Shown here: one piece after another, positions 1 through 10,232 of the stretch | Layout of the letters: the number at the start of each line of letters is the position of its first letter | How positions within the stretch are numbered: the first letter of the stretch is position 1 | DNA from: Selaginella moellendorffii | Taxonomy: Eukaryota; Streptophyta; Lycopodiopsida; Selaginellales; Selaginellaceae | Reading direction: 5' to 3' | NCBI RefSeq assembly: GCF_000143415.4 | Contig: NW_003314261.1 | Location: 2,828,366-2,892,365 of the forward strand | Length of the DNA stretch: 64,000 nt | Program-made: the position numbers and the translations under genes | Notes under the pieces: generated by a model | What the model was told of the DNA's origin: nothing | Database searches by the model: none | What the model saw: the letters and a program-made list of their open reading frames with translations, nothing else

Positions 1-160
1 ATTGTTCCCACTTTTGTGGGTGCTAAGCAGTGGATTCCTTCTGATCAAAGGATCATGGCTGGAAATTATACAAAATTACCTATCGTCCATTGTAGCCTAT
101 TTCATATCCCTTTCATGTCTGCTTCTCGTGTTCCTGGCACACTGATTGCCCGCATTGGGA

Positions 161-285
161 ACGTGTTGGTCGTACACGTGGCAAGGCGTCTCGTGACACG
201 TCACCGGCGACTTGCCCACGTCACGTCCCTTCCACACCGCCACCACGTGTTGCGGGGCCCACTCGAGGCGCGCGTCCGCCACGTG
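161..285. promoter_or_regulatory. Cluster of ACGT-core (G-box/ABRE-like) sites
   Basis: Seven ACGT cores lie within 125 bp: 161, 198, 218, 223 and three full CACGTG G-boxes at 175-180, 244-249 and 280-285. The first G-box reads CACGTGGC, the classical ABRE form. In plants such sites bind bZIP and bHLH factors (established knowledge). They lie about 450-560 bp before the DRE2 start codon and upstream of a TATA-like TATTTAAAA near 388. They could instead serve a gene beyond the left edge. Confidence 0.55.
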
Positions 286-725
286 TGCCGTACACCGGAA
301 CCGGATATTCTGCCCTGTGGAGGGCGGAGATTCGGCGGGCATCTTTATTGACCGTCAGACAACGACGCTGACCGGTCCCAAGGGCGCTATTTAAAACCTT
401 CAAACTACCTGACTCGGAATTTAGGGCTGAGCAATTTTTTTTGGGTGTGCGGAGGAATCAGAGCGTGTGTTCTTGCGTTGCCGATCTGCGCGCTCGCGTG
501 TCTCGATCGGGGATTTTAAAGAAATCTCGCGATTTCGGCGTGTGATTGGGGTGAGCTAGAGCTATCGGCTGTGTCGGTTAGCCATTTCTTCTCCTCTGCG
601 AATGCAGGCTTGAGATTTTAATTGCTTTGGCAAGGCGGCGGCTGGCTGCTGGCAATAGTTTTTTTTTCCCTCTTTTTCTTGTTTTCGCTTGGCGCCGTGT
701 AGATCGATCGACAGATAGATCGAGG

Positions 726-2091
726 ATGGTCGGAGAGCCAGTCGTGCTGTTGGTGACCGATGCCGCTGCGCTGCCCGGAAGCGCCGTCGTTTGGGCGATG
801 AGCGCCTTCGCGGACAAGGCAGCTCTCGGCAAGAGCCTCGCGATCTCTACTCATGCATCTCAATTCGGTCAGTCAATGTTTCCATTCGTTACCTTGTTCT
901 TATTCTTCATCGGGACTTAATATTTTCTTTTTCCTCTTCAGGTGGGAAGCTCAAGCAATCTTCGTCTAGCTTGGAAGTCGTAATTTCTCTTGGAATTGCG
1001 TCACTAGAGTGGGTCAAGGAGGTCTCTCGAGTGCTGAAACCGGGAGGGATTCTCGTTGTTCGTACGAGCGAGGTGTATTTTTTTTTCTTCGTTTTTCTTT
1101 CGTTTTTTTTTAAAACTTAGCTCATGTGATTCTCGTGTTCAAGTTGCTAACTTGACGTGAATTTCAGGATAAGGCAGCAGTACAGCGAAGCCTTGTATTG
1201 GCCGGCTTTGTAAGCATTGAGACAATGGAACCTGTGGAAGGGCTTTCTCTCGCAGATGGCTTATCAGGAATTTCCCTGAGTCACTCCGTTTTGGTACGAC
1301 AAATATTTCAAGCTTCTCTCTTGATCCTTACCTCGTTCTTCTCTTTTCTCGTTTCGTATAATTCAAGCTTCGAGCACAAAAGCCGGCATGGGAAGCTGGA
1401 GTCTCGTTTCCAATCAAGAGAAAAGCAGTGGCGGCTCAAGGTGACAAGAAAATCATCTGGACGTTATAGAAATGTGGGGAACTAACCAGAGAAGTTTTTA
1501 ACAGGCACGGCAGTCGAGCGCGCCGTAACTTCAAACGGTTCTTCTGCTATAGCAAGCTGGAAACTCCCAACGGTGGATTTGGATGAGGATGATTTCGATC
1601 TTGTCGACGAGGATAGTTTGCTTACAGAGGAGGACTTGAAACGCCCCGAATTGCCTGCAGGTCTGATCCGTCTCGAATTTCACACTCAATTGTGCCTTTT
1701 CTCATTTTCTTCCTCTTTTGTTTGCAGCTGACGACTGTGAAGTTGGAAATGCTGGTCGCAAGGCCTGCAAGAACTGCACTTGTGGCCGTGCTGAGCTTGA
1801 AGAGGAAGGAAAACTTCCGGACGAGTTGTTAAACAATCCGATATCTCAGTGTGGAAACGTAAGTTTTGCTGCCTTTTCTCGCTCCAAAGTTCTCATAAGT
1901 CGCTCTCCAGTGTGGCCTGGGTGATGCTTTTCGTTGTGGAACTTGCCCGTATCGAGGACTTCCTCCATTCAAACTTGGCGAGAAGGTGAGCGAGCCTTTT
2001 CTTATCGAGTCCTCTTGGTCTCAATAACTCTTTGCGTTCTTTTCCCTTTCAGATCACTCTTTCGGGCACGCTGCTAACAGCTGATGTTTGA
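726..2091 (+). CDS. DRE2: Anamorsin / DRE2 (CIAPIN1) Fe-S cluster assembly protein
   Basis: This split gene encodes the cytosolic Fe-S protein that receives electrons from the diflavin reductase TAH18/ATR3 in the cytosolic iron-sulfur assembly pathway (family knowledge). The N-terminal part is a degenerate methyltransferase-like fold ending in [13 protein letters not shown]. An acidic linker ([12 protein letters not shown]) follows. The C-terminal CIAPIN1 domain has both cluster motifs: CX9CX2CXC (ending CKNCTC, exon near 1728-1860) and the twin CX2C...CX2C motif ([15 protein letters not shown]). All eight cysteines are present. Exon 1 is 726-867 and exon 2 starts at 942; the protein ends LTADV with TGA at 2089-2091. 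Introns are about 50-100 bp. The linker-region intron (donor near 1440) was chosen to keep frame and is the least certain junction. Confidence 0.92.
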
Positions 2092-2342
2092 GCGATATGA
2101 TTCATAGCCGGGGACGTAAATGGATCATCCCCTTGTCACAAAATTCCGGTTTTGCAAGGAGCAAAAGCTTTGATATGTTTTCTTTTAGAAATCAAAAAAC
2201 TGTTGAAAACTGACTAGAAAGAGCGTGTCGATCGGATGATCCAAATCCAGGAAGTTTAAATTCGACGGGTATTGGATTCGAACACGCAACCTTTCACACT
2301 GTTTTTCCCGCGTAAATTTGAAAAAAGCCCTAGAGTGGAAGA

Positions 2343-5300
2343 ATGAGGGTCACAGCAGCGATGGATTCTTCGCCCGAAGCGCTGCTCGTCCGGATCTTCA
2401 ACGAGTGCCAGCAGGCGCACGCATCGCATCGGCGGCATCTCAAGGATCTTGTCAAATCCAGGCGCCAGCAAGACCAGCAAGAGTTCGCAGGGCTTTTCAA
2501 GAGGTTTGTGACCCCGATCTTCGATGTCATGAAGAAGGAGCCAGCAGTAGAGCGGATTGTCAAGTTTGTGGCCAGCGTAGTCTCGTTTAGGGACGAGAAT
2601 GCGGCGGAGTGTGATGCGTTTCTGGAGGATTTCGTAGACTTCCTTCTCTCTGCGGTTGATTCTTCCAACAAGAGCGTCCGATATCGTAGCTGCCAAATTC
2701 TTTCTGAGGTGAGCATAGGTTTTCTGTTCTTTCTTTTTTCTTGTGTGCTTATTTCACCCGATAGTTTTCATCGATCAAGCTCACGATTTTCTTCGCCCTA
2801 TAGGTGATCATGATGTTGGGAGAGGACACTGAAGTAAATGCGGAGCTCTGGGATGAGATGACTGCTGCCATGGAACGAAGAATCCAGGATAAAATTGCCG
2901 GCATCAGAGTTTTTGCTGCTCGTTCTCTGGGTCGTTTATTTTCCGATGACAAAGACAATTCGCAGTACCGACTTTCCTTACAATTTGATCCTAGTCCCGT
3001 AAGTTCTATTTGTATTTCTTTGTTTTCTCGCTTGCTTACACTTTTACCAGGACGTGAGAAAAGCAGCTCTCTTGGCCATTCCGGTCTTAAATGCAACGAT
3101 CTCGGATATTGTTAGCAGAACGGGCGATGTGAGCGCAGCGGTTCGGAAAGCAGCGTGTTCAGTCATAAGAGACATTCCCATACAGAGTCTGAGGTGAGCG
3201 TTTGAGATTTCGTTAGCAGGAGCTGATTCACGTTTAATTTTAACAGTATTCGCCAGCGGGCGCTTGTGCTTCAGCGTGGACTGCTGGACAGGGAGTCCAC
3301 AGTGCAAGTCGAGTGTAGGAGCTTGTTGAAAGATGGATGGCTCACGAGAGATTGCCAGAAGGATCCCTTGATCCTTCTTAAGCTCCTTGACGTTGAAACA
3401 AATGAGAAAGCGGGAGAGCTTGTGATGCAACAACTTTTGACAGAAGACTGCATGGTGGTGGACAACAGTAAAAGCCTTAGAGACTACTTAGATCATGATG
3501 GCACCAATGAAGGTAACTTACATTCTGCGTACCTCTCGCTTTTCAACTTTTTTTTATAGGAAAGATTCGGTTCATGGAACCTGAAGAAGCGCTGTATTGG
3601 AGAACGCTATGTGCACACCTACACACGGAGGCTCAGGTTGCGTTTTGTGTCTAAATGCTGCGTTAGATTTTGAAAAGTTTGTTAACTTAATTGAAGGCGA
3701 AGAGCTCGGACGCGGCAAAATCTCGAGGGGCTCAAGCTGACGTTCTTGAAGCCGTTGCGGCTGATAAAGCTCAGTTGCTGGACTCGATACTACCGGCAAC
3801 GGTTGCAGAATTTGTTACGCTGGTCGAGGCACATCATACCGCAGGTATACTATACTCTCTAGTCGATGCTAATCTTCTAATGCTAATGACTTTTTCTGAA
3901 GGATCAAGTCAATCGTTTGTGTCTCGCCAACTCCTCCTGCTAGCCAACGTGCTTGACTTTTCGGACATGGCAAGCAGAAAATGCGCCGCGGCTTCGATAA
4001 ATAATTTTCTTTACCAGTGGACAAGTCCTGATCGCGGTCCCGAAATGACTGGAGATGGAATCTATCTGGGAGGGGGGAAGGAATGGTCCGACGCATTTGT
4101 GCAGCTTGCCAAGAAAGTTCATGCAACCCCAGATGCTTTTGAGGAGGCGATGGCTCAAGTTGCACTGGACTTGGGAAAAGTTTGCAGAGAAGGAGGGGCC
4201 GGTGCTCTTCAATGGCTTCAATGTTTGGCAACAACCGGCATTTTACTGGAAAACCTGAGATCAATACGCCAGTTCCCTGCTCATGTAATGGAAACACAAG
4301 AGATGGTTGACGGATTACTCATCCCTGCGGTAAGTGAATTGAAATGGTCGACGCTAACGCTGATGCTTGCTATAGGCCAACCACTTGGTGGCGGACGTTC
4401 GACGAGCAGGCGTCAGATGCTTGTCCCTGTACTGTTTGTCCGAAGAGCATCCAAGCGTGCGGGTTATCCGCCAACTTGAAGAAGCTCTTGTCAAGAGTTC
4501 TGGTGCTGAGAAGATCATGGCCATCAAAGGCATGTTCGACCTTTTGATGTCCCATGGTGCTGGGTTAATGGACAGTCAGCGGGCATCTCATTCTCCTGGG
4601 CAGATGCAGCTGCCTCTTCTGCAGCTGCTAGCAGATATTCTGAGCGACCAACACGATATTTATGTTCAGGAGGACATAGGGGAAACAGAGTCCGCAAGAA
4701 GTGTTGCAGCCGAAGGTTTTGCAAAGTTGCTATTGCATAGTAAGCGATTTCCGGAGCTGGGCCTTGTCCGGAGCAGGGTTCTATGTGACTTATTTCGCAT
4801 GTACTTCGACGAAGACACGAAAAGCATCCCGAGGTACGTCGTTTTTGCTCGTGCCAAAAGCTAATACTTTCTCCAGGTTGGGACAATGTCTTTCTGTTTT
4901 CTTTCACAACTACGCGTCGGCTACACCAGAACATAAGGTAATATTGAAAGCTCTGTCTGATCCATCCATCAACTATGTACGTGTTTGCAGCGGTGCATCG
5001 CTGAGGTTTTCGTCCCTGTGTTGCGTAAAGAATGGCCTGGTCTTACTGGAAGTGCATGCAACTCACATATCGCCGCGATCAGGAAAAAAAATGCGTCTCA
5101 ATTGTCGCGGTTTATGCTTGAGCTCCTGAAGCACCCATTGTTCTCGCACCAAAACCCCGATGAGTCCGCTGACTTCGCAATCCTTGCAATCGATCTAGCT
5201 CGTGAGGTAGATATGAAAACCATTAATTGACACTGTGACCAGCTTACTTTCCAGATAATGCGGTTTTCATCGAGAAAAACACTAGCTGTTAAAGCTTACA

Positions 5301-5968
5301 AGTCCGTGCTTTGCAAGGTTCTCGTTTCATTAAAGTTTCTGCCGTCACGACAGAAAGAGATCAAGGTTATGAGACCGCTCCTTTCTCTGTAAGTTACCAG
5401 CATTTAGACCAGCTGATTTTTTTTTTTTTTCTTTCGGCAGGGTCATCGATGAGATGGCGGGAGAGAAGCTTCTGCTCAAGGAACTCAGGGCAATGGCTGC
5501 AGAGCTCAAGAGCTTGGACTCGACTAAGGATGAAACTATTGGAAACGACGAGCTAGAGACTCTCCTAGGTAACGTAGACATGAAGTCCTAGATTTTACGT
5601 CGACACGTTTTTCTTTTTGTGAAGCTTCGTTGGGATTCCTTGCCGAAGACGCTCCGCCAGAAGCAGCTAAAACACCAGCTGGGCGAAGTAAGCCTCTCAA
5701 AGTTCAAGAAAACTCTGGTTATCCAACTTTTGTCTTTCCAGAGCCCAAGGCACGAGCTCCGTCAGGTGTTTCTTCCGATTCTTCCGAGAGTGGCGTCCAG
5801 ACGCCACCAAAAGCCACCGCCAGCGTCGCTCGGTCGCAGCGGAATTGCAAGACAGTGGCGATGGAGCGAATGCAATCGATCCGAGCGACCGCCAAGAGCA
5901 AGATGATCGATTTCGAGTCGGAAGAGAGCGAGACAACGTCAGAGGAAGAACTTGAGTCTCCTATATAA
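2343..5968 (+). CDS. CAPG: Condensin complex subunit 3 (CAP-G)
   Basis: This multi-exon gene encodes a HEAT-repeat subunit of condensin I, which compacts chromosomes in mitosis. The N-terminus (RIFNECQQAHASHRRHLKDL) and the following helical repeats match the CAP-G family. The central region around 4350-4550 fits the conserved Cnd3/CAP-G C-terminal domain (RRAGVRCLSLYCLSEE). The tail (5650-5968) is rich in Ser, Pro and Glu and ends in an acidic stretch, SEEELESPI, as expected for a regulated disordered tail. ATGs at 2343 and 2361 are both in frame; the second starts MDSSPEALL and either may be used. At least eight short introns are visible. A decayed copy of part of this gene lies at about 9857-9992. 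The next gene starts only 47 bp after the stop codon. Confidence 0.88.
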
Positions 5969-5989
5969 GTTTGTAAGAAAGATCCAGAG

Positions 5990-6000
5990 TTTAGGGTTTT
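5990..6000 (+). promoter_or_regulatory. Telo-box before the APD-like gene
   Basis: TTTAGGGTTTT lies 15 bp before the ATG at 6016. It also lies within the 47 bp after the CAP-G stop codon, so the two transcripts probably overlap here. Confidence 0.6.
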
Positions 6001-6015
6001 TCGAAGATCAAAAAA

Positions 6016-7804
6016 ATGGAGGGATCTGGAGCTCATGCCGCTGGGGGAAGCTCGGGTACGTTTGGAGCTCATGCCGCTGGGGGAAGCTCGGGTACGTTTG
6101 GGAGCTCCGATTCTCGGGACGATTGGAGCGGCGCTTATGATCCCTATCGGCACTCCAGCTATGATCGCGATCGCATCGCGGATCACCGACAATCCGGCAC
6201 GCAAAGGGGGAGCCCTTCGGCCTGTTGTTGGCTCCCCCCAGTTTTCATTCTAGGTACCGCATTTGATCTCTCTCGCGCTCTCTTTCTTGTTCCTAGAGAC
6301 CGACTCTTTGTAGATTTGTCGGTGCAGCTACTGTATTGTCTTTGTTTGGCCTCCATCCTCCACTGGAAATCGAAGCTGGACTGGGCTACTCGCGTCTCAT
6401 CGATACCAATCCACTGTTTGTACGAGAAATCCAGGTTCTTCCTCTTTGATCTTCCTTCTCCTTTGGAGTGGCCTTGAAATTTTTTTGTTTTTCTTTAGGT
6501 GAGAAGATTTCAGGGAACTGGAGAACCAGTTGTTTACTCGTTCCACCACCGTCCAGCTTTGGAAGACGTTTTGGAATGGTCACATGACTATGATCAAGGT
6601 TTTCATGCCCAAAGCCACCAGGTGTGAGTCGCGATCTTTTCTATAGCATTTGCATGTCTTGTTCGCAGTTTTGATTTATTTATTTATTTATTTATTTTTT
6701 CGGTAGGAATGGGCATTGTGGCTCAACAAAGGTTCTGTGATAACAATAAAATACAACGTCAAGGAGCCGGACTCGAATCTTATATTTGCGATTTTTCAAG
6801 GTTCTTGCTGCTTAAGTGGTGCGTGGATTCACTGGTTGTTCTTCGTGCAGGCAAAGAGAACTTCCTTACTTGGGTGTCTGATCCATTGCATCCAACTTCT
6901 TCTGTTTTCCGCCAGAAAGTGAAAGGTAGCGCGCTTATCGTTCATGTCGGCAACTGTATATTGACTATGTCTGGACAGGAAGTGGAGTCTTCGAGTATTT
7001 CATCGAGGAAGATGGTGATTACTATTTCGCCTTCGGAAACATGAACGACTATTATGTAGAGGTAGAAACAGTGTGATGGTTTCTGTTAATTTCGGAACTT
7101 TTGCGGGGTTGATAGGTGGCTCTGCGGCTCGAGGCTCAGCTAAAAGCTTACAGCACGAAAAATCATGATTCTCGGTGCTCCTTGAAGTCGGACGTCTGCA
7201 AAATCAAGCTTCCTCTCTTTCAATCTACGTCGATTCTGTTGACCACCTCGGAACACGATGGGTTGCAACACATGAGAGTCAGGTACAAAGCTCGTTGGGC
7301 TACATTCGTAGTTGGCTTTGGTACGTTTGGGTTGAAAGTTCTGTTTTTCTTTTGTTGTGTGGCACTAACTTCGGCTTCTGTCTGTAGGAGCCTTGGTGGC
7401 TGTTTTGGTACTTCTGGTGAAGAAAAATCCCTGCAAGAAAGCTGACAATAGGAAAGAGGAGAAAACTAAGCCTGAAGACGCCTCCCCGCTTATTGATGAA
7501 AAACTATCAAACGAGCAGCCTAGTGTTGATCATCGGCCTGCGGAAGGTTCACATTCAAGTCCAGGCGACGAGCAGCTATGCGCAATCTGCCTGGATGCGC
7601 CAAAAGACAGTTTCTTTGATCCGTGCGGCCACTGTGCGACTTGCTATGCGTGCGGAGAGAGGTAACTCATTCTTTTCTAGATTCATTGCGTGAATGGTCT
7701 CTCGTTCCTTTGGTCTTTGCAACAGAATCAAAGCGAGCGGGAACGCAATCTGTCCCATTTGCCGGGAGAACATAAGGACTGTTCGCCGACTCTTTGTTTC
7801 ATGA
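6016..7804 (+). CDS. Membrane RING-type E3 ubiquitin ligase, APD1-4-like
   Basis: This split gene encodes a membrane-anchored RING protein like the plant ABERRANT POLLEN DEVELOPMENT (APD) ligases. Order: a low-complexity Gly/Ser/Ala N-terminus, a first hydrophobic stretch (exon near 6318-6436), a conserved central region ([43 protein letters not shown]), a transmembrane helix near 7300-7425, a Lys/Glu-rich linker, and a C3HC4 RING ([20 protein letters not shown] ... CPICRENI). The protein ends RRLFVS with TGA at 7802-7804. Exon 1 (6016-6253) contains a perfect 36-bp tandem duplication. The RING Cys/His ligands look complete, so ligase activity is likely. Exon 1 uses the reading with an ATG after the telo-box; its low-complexity part is the least conserved. 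Confidence 0.82.
6028..6099 (+). repeat. Perfect 36-bp tandem duplication in coding DNA
   Basis: Two identical 36-bp units (6028-6063 and 6064-6099) each encode [12 protein letters not shown] in frame. Identity at every base suggests a recent duplication. Confidence 0.95.
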
Positions 7805-8007
7805 CTTTGAGGTAAATTCATTCGAGTCTCTCGTTTAATCTTTGTGTTCTTAACAAATGTATCAGTACAAATAGAACCGTGCAAAAGAATAGAAGGTGAC
7901 TTGTATATAGAGTAGGACGCTCGATCCTTGCAAAGTAAGAACGATTACGTTCACAGCTCCATGCTCCATACTTTCCAAAATTGTTAATCAAGCTTTTCGA
8001 CGCTTAT

Positions 8008-8104
8008 GATCTAACGGTTGATTTCATCGCCGATCCAACGGTTGTTGAGAGAAGAGGTCATCGACGATCTAACGGTTGTTAAGAGAAGATGTCATCAACG
8101 GTTT
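8008..8104 (+). promoter_or_regulatory. Tandem array of MSA-like (MYB3R) sites
   Basis: A 34-bp unit is repeated (8032-8065 and 8066-8099) after a shorter copy (8008-8031). Each copy carries TCTAACGGTTG or TCCAACGGTTG (8010-8020, 8034-8044, 8068-8078). A fourth weaker site, ATCAACGGTTT, is at 8094-8104. The plant mitosis-specific activator (MSA) consensus is YCYAACGGYYA, so the first three match at 10 of 11 positions. They lie 51-145 bp before the ATG of the F-box gene. MSA elements drive G2/M expression through three-repeat MYB factors (established knowledge). Confidence 0.6.
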
Positions 8105-8154
8105 AAATCTCCCTCGCTAAGCGGGAAGAAATATTTTGGATTGGAGAGCGAGCG

Positions 8155-9651
8155 ATGGCGGAGGGCAGCCGACAGGCGGAGATGCGTAGCCGCGCTGGAA
8201 TCCTGGACTTCTCGGACAAGAATGCCGCCCTCGCTCCGACCGTAAGCTCCTTCTCCTCTGATTTGACGAGTGTGGATGGACGATCATATCTTTCGCAGGC
8301 GCCAGGCAAAGGTCTCGCGATCATGGATTCCTCTGGAGAAATTGGCGCCGGCTCCTTGATCGTAAGCTATTCTCCCCTCGATTATCATGAATCGGCATTG
8401 CTTGCCACAATCTGGTGTGTTTCTTAGATCCAGGAGCTGGACAATGGGGCAAAGAGTCTCGCGACGCTGGCAGATTCCGGGGATTCGGCGCTTTCTGGCA
8501 AGGAAACCCTGGCTGTCGAGTCCAATAACGTCGGGAAGAACGTTTCTTGGATCCCTTCTTGGGATTTGGAGGTCGAGGTGCTGCGGCGATTGACTTTGGA
8601 TGATCTCGCACGACTAAGGTGTGTGTCCAAGTCCTGGAAGGAAAAGGTGTCTCAGTACGTCAGCGCTAGACCATCCCTCGCCAGCACGGTGATGATCTTT
8701 CAGGCAAAATCCCCTCGACTAGCCTACGAACAGGTGTCCTGGCTACTCAACGACGATGGCTGGATTCGAAAGCCAGTGACACTGCCAGAGAAGCCAGGAA
8801 GCCCGGAAGCGTTGGGGTCGCATCTTCTAAGGAGAAGGTTCATCGTCACACACAGCGGAAACTTTCTTCTCGTGGTTTTGGAGCCTGGAAAGTACGCGAT
8901 CTACGAGCCACTCAGCATGAAATTTTCGGAGCTCCCCCTCGCCGAAGAAAGTGGTGGCTGGAGAGAGGTGTTAGCAGCTCTATACAGGACGGAGTTCGCA
9001 TGCTTGATAAACCAGGCGAGCAGTGAGGTGATGATCACGACTTATACCGAAGATGGCACCTGGCTACCATGGTCGAAGACAAAGTACGATGATCCGGCTG
9101 GCCAGTCTCACCACCGCTGGCTCGAACTTGGCGTGCTCATGCCCGGTGGCTCTTACACGATTGTTTTCATGGACCTCGTCAGGCTTAATGTGGGAGTCCT
9201 CCGACTGGACGGTCCAACACCACAGATGCTCCAAGCTCCGCGCCTCGCAAGTGTTGACACCGGTCTTGTCTACTTCAACGGCCAAGAAGTGAAGCTCTTG
9301 GAGATCACCAGCAGTGCCACATACGTTCCCTGGACTTTGGACCTCGAGAATGAGAATCTTTCCTGGACAAGAGGGAGCCCGTGGCCGGCTGCCCCCGAGA
9401 GCTTCCACAAGCGGGTGAAGAAGGGAAACCGGGGAGTTCCAGCCAGGGTTCCGACAGAGTTCCGACAGATCCATGGAGTCCCGGCTCATATACGGGTGAC
9501 AGAGAGAGGAGACGAGGTCATGTTCTTTGTCCTCAACACTGCAGAGATTCACTGCTACAACCGAGCAAATTCAGCATGGGGAGTAAAGCGATTGCCGAAG
9601 CATGGAGTACCAGATGGAGACGGGATCCTCCTTGGTCCACTAGCCTTGTAA
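8155..9651 (+). CDS. F-box protein with C-terminal beta-propeller-like region
   Basis: The product (457 residues) would be a substrate receptor of an SCF ubiquitin ligase. Three exons, 8155-8241, 8299-8361 and 8428-9651, are in phase, and the introns are 57 and 66 bp. The F-box lies near residues 91-125 (PSWDLEVEVLRRLTLDDLAR followed by LRCVSKSW). The remaining 330 residues resemble plant F-box proteins with kelch or F-box-associated domains (FVTHSGNFLLVV-like strands, aromatic and Gly turns), but I see no clear kelch motif. The two leader exons encode a Ser/Ala-rich segment that I do not recognise. The promoter has an unusual array of MSA-like sites. The substrate is unknown. Confidence 0.8.
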
Positions 9652-9664
9652 AGGTACTTGCAAT

Positions 9665-9686
9665 TCTCTCTCTCTCTCTCTCTCTC
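9665..9686 (+). repeat. (TC)11 microsatellite
   Basis: A pure dinucleotide run of 22 bp lies just after the F-box stop codon. Confidence 0.95.
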
Positions 9687-9856
9687 GATGAACTTGCATT
9701 CCAGTTGAATTGTTGAAGCACGAATGATCGAGAGTTCATTGCTTTGTGCAAAGTAGAGTTCTTCCTTCTGCAAAGAAATGAAAACCGGATGGAAAAAAGG
9801 TGATCACGGAGTGTCTCAGGAAAGAAAGTTAGAAACGAAGTTTTAAAGCATGCCGG

Positions 9857-9992
9857 GCCCTTTGATCCTTCTTTTAAGCCCTTCACGTTGAAACAGATGA
9901 GGAAGCTGGAGAGTAAGGACTTGATGTGAAGAGCAGTAAAAGCTGTCGAGACATTCTGAGTACCTCTCGTTCTTCAACCTGTTTTCGATTCA
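9857..9992 (+). pseudogene. Decayed partial copy of the CAP-G gene
   Basis: The stretch resembles 3359-3556 of the CAP-G gene in the same orientation. Shared landmarks are a TTTGATCCTTCTT block, ACGTTGAAACAGATGAG (ACGTTGAAACAAATGAG in the source), AGCAGTAAAAGC, and ACATTCTGAGTACCTCTCG (ACATTCTGCGTACCTCTCG). The last block is intron sequence in the source, so the copy arose at DNA level rather than from mRNA. Internal deletions and shifts remove the reading frame. Confidence 0.8.
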
Positions 9993-10031
9993 GGTGTTCC
10001 GAAAAAAACAATTTCAAGTTAAAGAGCTCCA

Positions 10032-10136
10032 TTGACTTTGTTGACTTTTCATTGACTTAAATTGAAATGTGGTATGGGCTCATTTCATGCACTGAAGTCC
10101 ATGCAAAGACAATATATTCAAGTCAATGAAACTCAA
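10032..10136. repeat. Imperfect inverted repeat with W-box cores
   Basis: The arm TTGACTTTTCATTGACTT (10041-10058) pairs with AAGTCAATGAAACTCAA (10120-10136) with one mismatch and one gap. TTGAC cores, the binding core of WRKY factors, occur at 10032, 10041 and 10052, with the complement at 10122. The spacer is about 60 bp. It may be a small foldback element or chance. Confidence 0.5.
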
Positions 10137-10232
10137 TGCAAGTTAAAAGTCCAAGAAAGATTTTTGCGTCCGAAACTAGCTACGGGAGTCTTCTTTGCAG
10201 AATCCCGTGCCATGCTTTACAAATTTTCTTCG

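Larger units (their letters stand above)
9652..10232. other. Intergenic region with microsatellite, gene fragment and inverted repeat
   Basis: This spacer holds a (TC)11 run at 9665-9686, a decayed CAP-G fragment at about 9857-9992, and an imperfect inverted repeat with several TTGAC cores at 10032-10136. I see no intact coding sequence. It separates two convergent genes. Confidence 0.7.

Noticed and set aside
2250-2310. tRNA-like GGATTCGAACACGC motif (T-loop like, minus strand)
   Set aside because: The flanks do not form a T-stem or acceptor stem, and no A-box is placed correctly.
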